DNA from: Acidimicrobiia bacterium
GTDB taxonomy: Bacteria > Actinomycetota > Acidimicrobiia > Spongiisociales > ZC4RG35
DNA: 40,117 bases
Reading direction: 5' to 3'
Assembly (NCBI GenBank): GCA_015488325.1
Contig: WFOA01000011.1
Span: 1-40,117 of the forward strand
Of this stretch, positions 6,896 through 14,800 are shown piece by piece. Both the position numbers and the translations under genes were made by a program. Under the pieces are notes generated by a model. It was not told the origin of the DNA. It was given only the letters and a program-made list of their open reading frames with translations, and made no database searches. Within the stretch, counting starts at the first letter, position 1. Every line of letters starts with the position of its first letter.

Positions 6896-7975
6896 TCAGC
6901 GACCCCAGCGGGAGAGTCGTGGCCGCGCGTGGTCGACCGCCGACCGGTCGGAGCTCCACGGTGCATACGGGGCGAGGGTGAGCTCGGCGAGCCGGAGCAG
7001 CACGGTGTCGTAGTTGACCCGCCACCCGACGAAGTCCTGCCAGGCCTGGTCCCGGTCGTCCCGGATGGGGATTCCGGCGTCGGCCATGTGATCGACCGCC
7101 ACGTCGAATTCGGCCCGGGCGATCGAGATCGGATGGTCGGGTCGGGGGTCGGGGTCGTAGGCGATCCCGAAGAAGTCGGCGATGCGCCTCAAAGCCACGT
7201 ACCCAGCCCGGATGCACAGTCCGGCCCGCGGATCTGGTGGATGGTCCACGGCCGCCAGCCACAGGGCGGCGGCGTCGAGGACCGTCCCCGCCGCCACCAC
7301 CCAGGACCGTTCCGGTTGCGGGGAGCGGAACCAGACCAGGGCGGGGTAGGTGGTGTGGGTCTCGTCGATGTCGACGAACCAGGTCTCCCACCGGGCCCAC
7401 TCCTCACCGAGGTCGGCGGTCCATCCGATCCGATGGAACCGCACCAGCCAGTTCGGAGCCGACGGCGGCGACCCCGCCCTCACCTCGAGGAGGGCCACGA
7501 GCTGCTCGCGCCGCGAGAACGCAGCGTACATGGCGGGGAGAAACGAGATCATCAACGCCACCAAGCCCAGGCCCAGCACCGCCTCGGTGAAGGCGACGAC
7601 CCGTGTCCCCGTCGTGGGCAGCTCGGCGGTCCCCAACGTCAAGAGCGACGACCCCGACGCCCAAAGCGCTTCGGCGGCCGATCCGCCGCCGTATCCGAGG
7701 GCCCAGAAGATGGCCGCATATCCGGCCAGGACGAGGGCCAACCAGGCGACGACGAGGCTGACCAGGGCCACCGGGGCGTAGAGCGCCATCACCCGATCCC
7801 GGACTTCGTATCCCCGCCGCTCCGAGGCGACGAGGGCGAAGACCCTCCTCCACGTACGGAACACGAACGCCCCGATGGCGGTCCGCTGGCTGCGGGGGAC
7901 GATGACGGTGCGGATCGCCGATACCACCACCGAGGCGACGACCGCGACGCCGCCGACGACCACCAGTACCCGCAT
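6896..7975 (-). CDS. Channel-like membrane protein (two-pore-helix type) with large cytosolic domain
   Basis: A 359-residue protein with three apparent membrane helices (about 4-26, 66-94 and 127-150) and a hydrophilic C-terminal half. Between helices two and three lies a pore-loop-like segment, ALWASGSSLLTLGTAELP (about 103-120), which resembles the P-loop of Ion_trans_2 proteins, but the K+ filter TVGYG is replaced by TLGTA. The C-terminal domain is alpha-helical, contains conserved-looking Trp and Asp-rich segments (WFVDIDETHTTYPALVWF) and is not recognised. The ATG at 7975 follows a TACCTT box by seven bases, suggesting a leaderless transcript separate from the upstream phosphofructokinase. 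Ion selectivity, or even channel function, is uncertain. Confidence 0.7.
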   Translation of the reverse strand: MRVLVVVGGVAVVASVVVSAIRTVIVPRSQRTAIGAFVFRTWRRVFALVASERRGYEVRDRVMALYAPVALVSLVVAWLALVLAGYAAIFWALGYGGGSAAEALWASGSSLLTLGTAELPTTGTRVVAFTEAVLGLGLVALMISFLPAMYAAFSRREQLVALLEVRAGSPPSAPNWLVRFHRIGWTADLGEEWARWETWFVDIDETHTTYPALVWFRSPQPERSWVVAAGTVLDAAALWLAAVDHPPDPRAGLCIRAGYVALRRIADFFGIAYDPDPRPDHPISIARAEFDVAVDHMADAGIPIRDDRDQAWQDFVGWRVNYDTVLLRLAELTLAPYAPWSSDRSAVDHARPRLSRWGR

Positions 7976-7982
7976 GGGCTGC

Positions 7983-7988
7983 AAGGTA
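7983..7988 (-). promoter_or_regulatory. Candidate -10 box of the channel-like gene
   Basis: TACCTT on the minus strand, seven bases before the ATG at 7975, the spacing expected for a leaderless mRNA. It lies in the short gap after the phosphofructokinase stop codon. Confidence 0.45.
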
Positions 7989-7992
7989 GCGC

Positions 7993-9084
7993 TCAGAGGG
8001 CGAGCACGCCCTGAATGGCCTCCATCCGCCGCACCCGGTCCATCGTCACCGCCGACGTCCCGTCCATGAGGGCCTCGGTCTCGACGAGGACGTCGTCCAG
8101 GGCGAAGAGCCGGATGAAGGGATCCGAGGTCGGGACTCCCCGTTCGCCCCCGTAGGTCCATCCGGCCATGACGTCGGTGGCGCCGCCGACCAGCCCCTCC
8201 ACCGCCGTCAGTCCGAACCGCCCGGCGAGCAGACGGTCCCGGAACGACGGGCTGCCCCCCCGGACGAGGTGGCCGAGGACGGTACCCCGCACCTCCACCT
8301 GGGGGAGGTCGGCGAGCTCCGCCGACACCTCGTTCACCAGGTGATGGGTGGGGATGTCGACGCCTTCGGCCTTGATGACCAGCACGCGGTTCTTGTCCCG
8401 CGCCGTGGCGAAGGAGGCGCGAATGGCGTCCGCCACCGCCGCGATCACCTCGTCGTAGGAGCGTCCCTGCTCGGGGAGGAGCACGGCGTCGGCGGCGGCG
8501 GCGACGGCGCTCGCCATCGCCAGATACCCCGAGTGGCGTCCCATCACCTCGACGATGAAGGCCCGGTGGTGGGAGCGGGCCGTGTCGGAGATCCGGTCGG
8601 TAGCCTCGATGATCGTGTTGAGGGCCGTGTCGACACCGAGGGCTTCCCGGGTCAACCCGATGTCGTTGTCGATGGAAGCCGGGATCCCGATCACCGGGAA
8701 CCCGGTGTCGACGGCGAAGGCGTGGGCACCCGCCATCGAACCGTTGCCTCCGATGACGACGAGACCTTCGGCCCCGGCGTCCCGGAGTCGCCGCGCCGCC
8801 TCGAGCCGCCCGTCGGAGGTGAGGAAGCGAGGACAACGGGTCGACCCCAGCACGGTGCCCCCCAGACTCCCCATCGTCTCGACGTCGGCGGTGGGGGCGA
8901 GACGCCCCCCACCGGGGAGCCGACGGGTGAGGGGCTGCACGTCGCCGTCGATGAGGCCGTCGTACCCGCGGCGGACACCCAGCACCTCGACTCCTCGGCT
9001 GGCTGCCACCTTGACGACCGCCCGGATGGCGGCGTTCATGCCGGGGGCGTCACCTCCCGAGGTCAACACGGCGATCCGTTCCAT
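7993..9084 (-). CDS. pfkA: 6-phosphofructokinase, PfkA family, with GGNGS variant
   Basis: Glycolytic enzyme phosphorylating fructose 6-phosphate to the 1,6-bisphosphate, 363 residues, somewhat longer than the bacterial 320. Seen motifs: SGGDAPGMN (9-17), GGNGS (112-116), PASIDND (135-141, catalytic Asp139), VEVMGR (178-183) and LGHLVRGGSPSFRDR (270-284). The Gly after position 114 is the residue normally found in ATP-dependent forms, whereas pyrophosphate-dependent forms carry Asp there. However, the preceding Asp of GGDGS, which in E. coli (Asp103) helps hold Mg-ATP, is Asn114 here; the codon is AAC. The PASIDND segment has Ala and Ser where E. coli has Gly and Thr. The start fits a leaderless transcript (TATCTT seven bases upstream). 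The donor (ATP or pyrophosphate) and activity therefore deserve caution. Confidence 0.9.
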   Translation of the reverse strand: MERIAVLTSGGDAPGMNAAIRAVVKVAASRGVEVLGVRRGYDGLIDGDVQPLTRRLPGGGRLAPTADVETMGSLGGTVLGSTRCPRFLTSDGRLEAARRLRDAGAEGLVVIGGNGSMAGAHAFAVDTGFPVIGIPASIDNDIGLTREALGVDTALNTIIEATDRISDTARSHHRAFIVEVMGRHSGYLAMASAVAAAADAVLLPEQGRSYDEVIAAVADAIRASFATARDKNRVLVIKAEGVDIPTHHLVNEVSAELADLPQVEVRGTVLGHLVRGGSPSFRDRLLAGRFGLTAVEGLVGGATDVMAGWTYGGERGVPTSDPFIRLFALDDVLVETEALMDGTSAVTMDRVRRMEAIQGVLAL

Positions 9085-9091
9085 CCCTCGG

Positions 9092-9145
9092 AAGATACCC
9101 CCGGACGGCGGCCGACGGACCGACCGCGGTGGGGGCTGATAGCGT
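9092..9145. promoter_or_regulatory. Divergent leaderless-type promoters for pfkA and the S9 peptidase
   Basis: Two -10-like boxes face outward in this 67-base gap: TATCTT on the minus strand (9097-9092), seven bases before the pfkA ATG, and TAGCGT on the plus strand (9140-9145), six bases before the peptidase GTG. No clear -35 hexamer is visible for either. Confidence 0.5.
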
Positions 9146-9151
9146 TGGGGC

Positions 9152-11095
9152 GTGCCAGTGCTCACCGCCGAACGTCTGTGGGGGATCCCCCGTGTCGGCG
9201 TCCCCGTGGCGGCCGGGGAACGCCTCGTCGTCCCGGTCACCACCTTCGACCTGGCCGACAACCGCGGCTGGACCCGGCTCCACCTGGTCGATCCCCGCAC
9301 CGGCGAGGGTCGACCCCTCACCGCCCCCCGGACCGACGCCACCCGTCCGACGGCCGACGCACGGGGACGGCGCGTCGCCTTCATCCGTGAGGTCGACGGC
9401 ACCCCCCAGCTCCACGTGCTGAGCCTCGACGGCGGGGAAGCCGAAGGCGTCACCGACCTGCCCCTCGGCGTCCTCGCCGCCCGTTGGATCCCCGACGGTT
9501 CCGGGATCGTGCTCGTCGCTCCGCTGCTGAAAGGCCACCTGACCCCCGATGCCACCCGCGAAGAACTGGAACGCCGCCGACGTTCGAAGGTCTCGGCCCA
9601 CGTCACCGAAGACGCCGTCTACCGCTACTGGGACCGCTGGCTCGACGGCGGGGAGGTGCCGCACCTGTTCCACCTCGACCTCGACTCGGGCACCCTCACC
9701 GATCTGACACCCGACGAGGAGCGGTGGTGGCGCTGGCCCGCCACCTCCGATCCCACCGCCGATTTCGACGTCTCCCCCGACGGCTCCGAGGTCGCCTTCG
9801 TCGCCGACCGCTCCGATCCGCCCCATCGGAAGCTCCGCTGGACCCTCTACCGCGTCCCCCTGGGAGGAGGCCGGCCCCGGGCGGTGACCCCGGACCTCGA
9901 CGGACACGCCCATCGCCCCCGGTACGCACCCGACGGCGAGACCCTGATCTACGGGATGCAGACGATCCCCGACTTCTACGCCGATCGGATCCGACTCGTC
10001 GCCTTCGACCTGCAGAGCGGCGAGCACCGAGTCCTCACCGAGAACTGGGATCGGTCGGCGGCCGAGTGGATCGTCGACGACACCGACATCTTCTTCGTCG
10101 CCGAAGATCGGGGACGCCGCCCGTTGTGGAGGCTGCCCCTCGCAGGGGGAGATCCGGAACGGATCGCCGAGGACGGGACGTTGGCCGGACCGACCCTCAC
10201 CGACGACGGCACCCTCTGCGCCCTGGGCCACGGCCTGTTACGACCCCCGGAGGTCGTCCGGATCGACGACGACGGCGTCGAGGCGGTCACCTCGTTCACC
10301 GCGGCGGCGATGGAGGACCTCGACCTCGGTCGCACCGAGGAGATCGAGGTGCGGGGCGCCGACGACGAGCCGGTCCAGGTCTTCTTGGTCCACCCCCCGG
10401 AGCCCCTGACGGAGCCACCGCCCCTCGTACACCTGATCCACGGCGGCCCCCACGGCTCGTTCGGTGACGCCTGGCACTGGCGTTGGGCCGCCCCCGCCTT
10501 CGCCGCTCCCGGCTACCTCGTCGCCATGGTGAACTTCCACGGTTCCACCGGGTTCGGCCAGGACTTCGCCGCCTCCATCCACGGGCGCTGGGGCGACCAG
10601 CCCCTGGTCGACGTGGAAGCGGCCACCGACCACCTCGTCGGAGCGGGGATGGTCGACCCCGAGCGGATGGCCGTCGCGGGAGGCTCCTACGGCGGATACC
10701 TGGTGGCCTGGATCACGGCCAACACCGACCGCTACGCCTGCGCCGTCGCCCACGCCGCCGTCACCGACCTCCCCGGCATGTACGCCTCCGATATCACCAT
10801 GGGTCGGGCCCGGAACTACGGGGCGGAGATATGGGAGGACGCCGCCCGGGTGGAGCGGTGGAGTCCCCACGCCCACGCCGCCGGGTATTCCACCCCGACG
10901 CTGGTGATCCACGGGGGTCGCGACTACCGGGTCCCCGACGGCCAGGGCCTGGAGCTGTACGGCGTCCTCAAGGCCAAGGGGGTCCCCGCCCGCCTCGTGT
11001 ACTACCCCGACGAACACCACTGGATCCTCACTCCTGCCAACTCGATCCACTGGTACGACGAGGTACTGGAATGGCTCAACCTCTACTTGAGCTAG
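9152..11095 (+). CDS. S9 family peptidase (acylaminoacyl-peptidase/dipeptidyl-peptidase type)
   Basis: A 647-residue serine peptidase of the prolyl oligopeptidase class, cleaving short peptides. The N-terminal 390 residues form a TolB/WD40-like beta-propeller with repeated D-G-T/R-x-V-A-F blades (DARGRRVAFIR, SPDGSEVAFVAD, APDGETLIYG). The C-terminal alpha/beta-hydrolase domain contains HGGPHGSFGDAW (oxyanion region), the nucleophile motif GGSYGGY with Ser512, Asp591 in GGRDYRVPDG and His623 in DEHHWI. No signal peptide is visible, so it should be cytosolic. The GTG start at 9152 is preceded by a -10-like box and has no Shine-Dalgarno. A terminator follows, so it is likely monocistronic. Confidence 0.92.
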   Translation: MPVLTAERLWGIPRVGVPVAAGERLVVPVTTFDLADNRGWTRLHLVDPRTGEGRPLTAPRTDATRPTADARGRRVAFIREVDGTPQLHVLSLDGGEAEGVTDLPLGVLAARWIPDGSGIVLVAPLLKGHLTPDATREELERRRRSKVSAHVTEDAVYRYWDRWLDGGEVPHLFHLDLDSGTLTDLTPDEERWWRWPATSDPTADFDVSPDGSEVAFVADRSDPPHRKLRWTLYRVPLGGGRPRAVTPDLDGHAHRPRYAPDGETLIYGMQTIPDFYADRIRLVAFDLQSGEHRVLTENWDRSAAEWIVDDTDIFFVAEDRGRRPLWRLPLAGGDPERIAEDGTLAGPTLTDDGTLCALGHGLLRPPEVVRIDDDGVEAVTSFTAAAMEDLDLGRTEEIEVRGADDEPVQVFLVHPPEPLTEPPPLVHLIHGGPHGSFGDAWHWRWAAPAFAAPGYLVAMVNFHGSTGFGQDFAASIHGRWGDQPLVDVEAATDHLVGAGMVDPERMAVAGGSYGGYLVAWITANTDRYACAVAHAAVTDLPGMYASDITMGRARNYGAEIWEDAARVERWSPHAHAAGYSTPTLVIHGGRDYRVPDGQGLELYGVLKAKGVPARLVYYPDEHHWILTPANSIHWYDEVLEWLNLYLS

Positions 11096-11108
11096 AGGGT
11101 CTTACGCG

Positions 11109-11132
11109 CCGTCTGGTCTCCAAGACGGTTTT
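11109..11132 (+). terminator. Intrinsic terminator after the S9 peptidase
   Basis: A 6-bp stem CCGTCT / AGACGG (11109-11114 and 11123-11128) with an 8-base loop is followed at once by TTTT. It lies 14 bases past the peptidase stop and 22 bases before the next gene. Confidence 0.65.
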
Positions 11133-11153
11133 GTCATTCGTCGAGGGGTCACC

Positions 11154-11792
11154 GTGAACACCGCCGTCGTCATCGCCGGGGGTGCCGCCCTCGACCCCGA
11201 CACCCTCGAGGAGCTCCCCGACTCGTCCCTCGTCATCGCCGCCGACTCGGGCCTGGACCGGGCGATGGAGCTGGGCCTCGCGGTCGACCTCGTCGTCGGA
11301 GACCTGGATTCGGTCTCTCCCCCGGCGTTGGCCGCGTACACCCACGTCCCCCGTGAGGAACACCCAAGGGACAAAGACGCCACCGACCTCGACCTCGCCC
11401 TGCAAGCCGCCGACCGGGCGGGCGCTCAGCGCATCGTGGTGGTCGGCGGGCATGGTGGCCGCCTCGACCACCTCCTCGCCAACGCAACGTTGCTCTCCTC
11501 CCCCCGCTTCGCCCACCTCGACATCGAATGGGTCGCCGGGCGGGCACGGGTCCGGGTGGTCCACGACGCCGTCGAGCTCCACGGGTCGGTCGGGGACGTC
11601 GTCTCCCTCGTCCCCTTCGGCGGCCCCGTCCGGGGGGTGAGCACCACCGGGCTGCGTTGGCACCTCGACGACGAAGACCTCCCCTACGGTTCGACCCGAG
11701 GTGTGAGCAACGAGTTCGTCCGGCCCGTCGCCAACGTCCGGATCCGGTCGGGCACCCTGCTGGCGATCAAACCCGCCGCCCTTCCGTCCTGA
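11154..11792 (+). CDS. Thiamin pyrophosphokinase
   Basis: A 212-residue enzyme transferring pyrophosphate from ATP to thiamin, giving thiamin diphosphate. The N-terminal catalytic domain shows VIAADSGLDRAMELG, the acidic metal site VVGDLDSV, KDATDLDLAL and GGHGGRLDHLLAN, all typical of the family. The C-terminal beta-sandwich thiamin-binding domain has the characteristic S-T-x-G-L-R-W and GVSNEF blocks. The GTG start has GAGGGG five bases upstream. No thiamin riboswitch is seen in the 58 bases before it. It is separated from the peptidase by a terminator. The MenD protein encoded in this window is one user of its product. Confidence 0.9.
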   Translation: MNTAVVIAGGAALDPDTLEELPDSSLVIAADSGLDRAMELGLAVDLVVGDLDSVSPPALAAYTHVPREEHPRDKDATDLDLALQAADRAGAQRIVVVGGHGGRLDHLLANATLLSSPRFAHLDIEWVAGRARVRVVHDAVELHGSVGDVVSLVPFGGPVRGVSTTGLRWHLDDEDLPYGSTRGVSNEFVRPVANVRIRSGTLLAIKPAALPS

Positions 11793-11805
11793 GGGGATCG
11801 CACCC

Positions 11806-12774
11806 TCAGGGATGCTCCACCTCCGGGTTGGCACAGTGCACGAGGGGCTCGCCCCGGAGCCCACGTTCCAGGTTGGCGACCGCCAACTCGGCCATCGCCC
11901 GACGGGTGCGTTCCGACGCCGAGCCGAGGTGGGGGATGATGAGACAGTTGGGGAGGCCCACCAGCGGATGGTCGCCGGGGATCGGCTCCGGTTCGGTCAC
12001 GTCGAGGGCGGCACGGCCGATCCACCCTTCGATGAGGGCCTCGTAGAGGGCCTCGTGATCGACGAGGCCGCCCCGGGCGACGTTGACCAGCGTGGCGTCG
12101 GGTCGCATGCGGCGGAGGGCGTCGCGCCCGATCAGATGGCGGGTCTCCGGCGTGAGCGGCGCGGTGAGCACGACGTGGTCGGATTCGGCCAACAGGTCGT
12201 CGAGTTCCCGATAGGTGACTCGGAGCCGGGCTTCGAGGTGGGGTTTGCGGCGGGGACCCGTATAGAGGACCCGCATGGAGAACCCGCGGGCACGCCTAGC
12301 GACCGCCGATCCGATCCTCCCCAGACCGACGATCCCCAGGGTCGTGTCCCACAGGTCTCCTCCCAGCAGCAGCCCCGGATCCCACGGGCCCCAGTGGCCA
12401 CCCCGGACGTGGTCGTGACCCTCCGGGATCCTCCTCGTCGCCGCCGCCAGCAGCGCCCATGCCGTGTCGGCGGTGGTCTCGGTGAGGACCCCGGGTGTGT
12501 GGCCCACGGGGATGCCGCGGGCGGTGCAGGCACCGAGGTCGACGTTGTCCACCCCGACGGCCATCTGGGAGACGACCCGGAGCCGTGGAGCGGCGGCCAA
12601 CAGCTCGGCGTCGATCCGGTCGGTGAGCATGCAGAGCAGCCCGTCGACGTCGGCGACCCGCTTCGTCAACTCCGAGCGGGGCATCGGTCCCTCCCCCTCC
12701 CAGACGTCCACCGCCCACCGCCGGAGGGGGTCGAGCACGCCCGGCAACAGCCTGCGGGTGACGAGGACGTTCAT
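11806..12774 (-). CDS. D-2-hydroxyacid dehydrogenase (glyoxylate/hydroxypyruvate reductase-like)
   Basis: A 322-residue NAD(P)-dependent dehydrogenase that should reduce a 2-keto acid such as glyoxylate or hydroxypyruvate to the D-2-hydroxy acid. The cofactor motif is GIVGLGRIGSAVARRARGF (about 147-165). Catalytic residues of the family are visible: Arg234 (NVARGGLVD), Glu261 (DVTEPEP) and His282 (PHLGSAS). The first 95 and last 35 residues make up the split substrate domain. It ends 13 bases from the convergent thiamin pyrophosphokinase gene. A TACCCT box lies ten bases before the ATG. Substrate preference cannot be read from sequence; a role in photorespiration-like glycolate or serine metabolism is one option. 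Confidence 0.9.
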   Translation of the reverse strand: MNVLVTRRLLPGVLDPLRRWAVDVWEGEGPMPRSELTKRVADVDGLLCMLTDRIDAELLAAAPRLRVVSQMAVGVDNVDLGACTARGIPVGHTPGVLTETTADTAWALLAAATRRIPEGHDHVRGGHWGPWDPGLLLGGDLWDTTLGIVGLGRIGSAVARRARGFSMRVLYTGPRRKPHLEARLRVTYRELDDLLAESDHVVLTAPLTPETRHLIGRDALRRMRPDATLVNVARGGLVDHEALYEALIEGWIGRAALDVTEPEPIPGDHPLVGLPNCLIIPHLGSASERTRRAMAELAVANLERGLRGEPLVHCANPEVEHP

Positions 12775-12834
12775 CGCGGGCCCGAGGGTATCGGACGGTC
12801 CACCGGGTCGACGTCCCGGGGACGCCCGGGGACG

Positions 12835-13488
12835 TCAGCCGTCACGGACCGCCACGATCGTCTCGAAGGCGATGGGGCCCCTCGGCCACAGCCGAACGAA
12901 ACGTCGTTCGTCGATGCTGCATCCCGCGGCGGCCAGGTCCGGCGCGAGGTCGAAGCGGGGCAGCCACGGGGTCAGCCCCTGGATGGCGCTGAACCCGTAG
13001 GCGAGACCGTGGTAGACGTACCAGAACGCCCGGGCCGGGACCGAGCCCCGCGGCTCGCCGGTGTCGGCGACGAGGAGGCGTCCGCCCGGACGGAGGAACC
13101 CGGCGACCTTGGCGACCGCAGCACCGCGGCGGTCGTCGGAGAAACATCCGAACAAGAAGTTGGCGGCGACCACGTCGAAGGGACGTTCGGGCTCGTAGTC
13201 GAACAGGTCGGACACCACGAACGCGCCGGAGAACCCCTCGGCTTCGAACCGCCGCCGCACCCCGTCGACCATCTTCGGGGACAGGTCGAGACAGGTGACG
13301 TCGGCTCCGAGGGCGGCGGCGGCGAGGGCGTCGTCGCCGGGGCCGACACCTACGTAGAGCACCCGTTCCTCCGCCCCCAGGTAGGCGAGCTGGCTCCGCT
13401 TCATCTGGCCGACCTTGCCCAGAGACCAGAAGTTGGCGAGACGCTCGTACACCGATGCGACCCGATCGAACGTCGGTTGCTCCGACAT
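12835..13488 (-). CDS. Class I SAM-dependent methyltransferase (UbiE-like)
   Basis: A 217-residue methyltransferase. The SAM-binding motif I is VLYVGVGPGDDALAAAALG, followed by the acidic loop TCLDLSPKMV and motif post-I. The segment FDVVAANFLFGCF and FLRPGGRLLVAD complete the Rossmann core, and the order and the FxRVASVYERLANF N-terminus resemble UbiE/COQ5-type enzymes. The start ATG at 13488 has GGAAGG nine bases upstream and is better than the in-frame GTG at 13497. The substrate is unknown. A demethylmenaquinone methyltransferase would fit a menaquinone organism, but the men genes are 18 kb away and the similarity is general, so I do not assign menG. Confidence 0.8.
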   Translation of the reverse strand: MSEQPTFDRVASVYERLANFWSLGKVGQMKRSQLAYLGAEERVLYVGVGPGDDALAAAALGADVTCLDLSPKMVDGVRRRFEAEGFSGAFVVSDLFDYEPERPFDVVAANFLFGCFSDDRRGAAVAKVAGFLRPGGRLLVADTGEPRGSVPARAFWYVYHGLAYGFSAIQGLTPWLPRFDLAPDLAAAGCSIDERRFVRLWPRGPIAFETIVAVRDG

Positions 13489-13538
13489 GGCCCACACCTT
13501 CCGCCGGACCGGGCAACCTTAGGCGAACCGGAAACGGC

Positions 13539-14744
13539 TCAGGCGAACGAACCCAGGGTGTTCTCGGTCCAGTCCAAGGCGTCGATGTAGGACATGGCGA
13601 TCGCCTTCGGTTCGACCCCCAGATCCGGCAGGTTCGCCCAGGCCGCCCGCTCGTAGGCGATGGCGGCGTCCAACACCTGGCCCTTGTGGCCCTGGCGCTC
13701 CACCAACGCCGCCTGGACGTCGTCGGCGAGGGGAAGGGTCCGGACCACGTCACGCAAGGGCTGATCGGTGAGCGCATCCAGCACCGAGAAGATGCCCACC
13801 GTGAAATAACTCGCCGGATCGGGCTTGCCCATGCGGGTGGCGAGGAGCTCACACATCCGCGCCCGGGTGAGGCCGATGCTGAGCAACTCCCGGGGCTTGT
13901 GGTCGAAGGCGGCGAGCACGAGGACCGAGACCAGCTCGACGATCCGGCGGGTACCCAACATCACCACCGCCTCCCGGATCGAGCTGATCTGCCGGGTCAG
14001 CCCGACGGACGCCGAGTTGAGGATCCGCAGCAGCTGGTAGCTGACGGTGGCGTGAGTCTCGATCTGTCGGGCGATCCTCTCCACCGTCGCCTTCTCACTG
14101 TGCAGCTCGGCCAGCAACGCCACGAGCTGGCTCCTCCCGGCGTCCAGCCGGCGGCCGGCGACCAGTTCGGGTCGAGCGAAGAAGTAGCCTTGGAACAGCT
14201 CGAAGCCCAGCGCCTCGCACAACTCGAACTCGTCCTGGGTCTCCACCTTCTCGGCGAGCAACGTCACCCCGCTCGCCCGCAGCTTGCGGACCGCCTGGCG
14301 GAGCTCGTGCGGGGTGAGGCCCATGATGTCGACCTTGACGACGTCCACAAACGGCAGGAAGGCGTCCCGGTCGTGGCCCGGTCGGTAGTCGTCGAGGGCG
14401 AGCTGGTAGCCGAGGTCCCGCAGCTCCTTCACCGCCGCCAGCACCTCGGGGTCGGCCTCGACGTCTTCGAGGATCTCGCCCCCCACCCGGTCGGGGGGGA
14501 AGGCGAGGAGCGCCCGCTCGACGATGAGATCCCGGGGAAGGTTCACCCATCCCGGAAGGCCCGCCAGGAGGTCGGGGAGCTCCACATCGACGAACGCACC
14601 GGCGAGGACCTGGGCGGTCGCCTCGGCGCCGTCGGTGAACCGCGCCTCGGTGGCGGGCCCGGCGCGGTACAGAACCTCGTAGGCACGGACCCGGCGGCGC
14701 CGATCCAGGATGGGTTGGCGTGCGAAGTAGGTGTCGATCAGCAC
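13539..14744 (-). CDS. EAL-HDOD signalling protein (YuxH-like)
   Basis: A 401-residue protein with an N-terminal EAL-like domain (1-200) and a C-terminal HDOD domain (about 205-395). EAL landmarks are EVLYR (23-27, in place of EAL), VNLPRDLI, LALDDYRPG (115-123, in place of DDFGTG), VVKVDIMG, EKVET (165-169) and FQGYFF. Several catalytic and metal-binding positions of active cyclic-di-GMP phosphodiesterases are altered, so it is more likely a binding or scaffold module than an enzyme. The HDOD part has SYQLLRILNSASVGL and EAVVMLGTRRI. The GTG start at 14744 is fixed by AGGAG seven bases upstream. This domain pairing is widespread and of poorly known function, often linked to motility or stress signalling. 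Confidence 0.88.
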   Translation of the reverse strand: MLIDTYFARQPILDRRRRVRAYEVLYRAGPATEARFTDGAEATAQVLAGAFVDVELPDLLAGLPGWVNLPRDLIVERALLAFPPDRVGGEILEDVEADPEVLAAVKELRDLGYQLALDDYRPGHDRDAFLPFVDVVKVDIMGLTPHELRQAVRKLRASGVTLLAEKVETQDEFELCEALGFELFQGYFFARPELVAGRRLDAGRSQLVALLAELHSEKATVERIARQIETHATVSYQLLRILNSASVGLTRQISSIREAVVMLGTRRIVELVSVLVLAAFDHKPRELLSIGLTRARMCELLATRMGKPDPASYFTVGIFSVLDALTDQPLRDVVRTLPLADDVQAALVERQGHKGQVLDAAIAYERAAWANLPDLGVEPKAIAMSYIDALDWTENTLGSFA

Positions 14745-14800
14745 GGTGACGCTCCTGGCTGTCCAGGTCGGCCGCCGTGCCGACGAGTTTCGTGACGCGG

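Noticed and set aside
5477-8014. Very long plus-strand frame across nfuA, the ATP-grasp gene and the channel-like gene
   Set aside because: It runs out of phase through three recognised genes and gives an Arg/Pro-rich product without motifs.
12835-13488. Assignment of the methyltransferase as menaquinone MenG/UbiE
   Set aside because: Motifs are generic to UbiE-like enzymes and the men genes are about 18 kb away, so a specific name is not supported.
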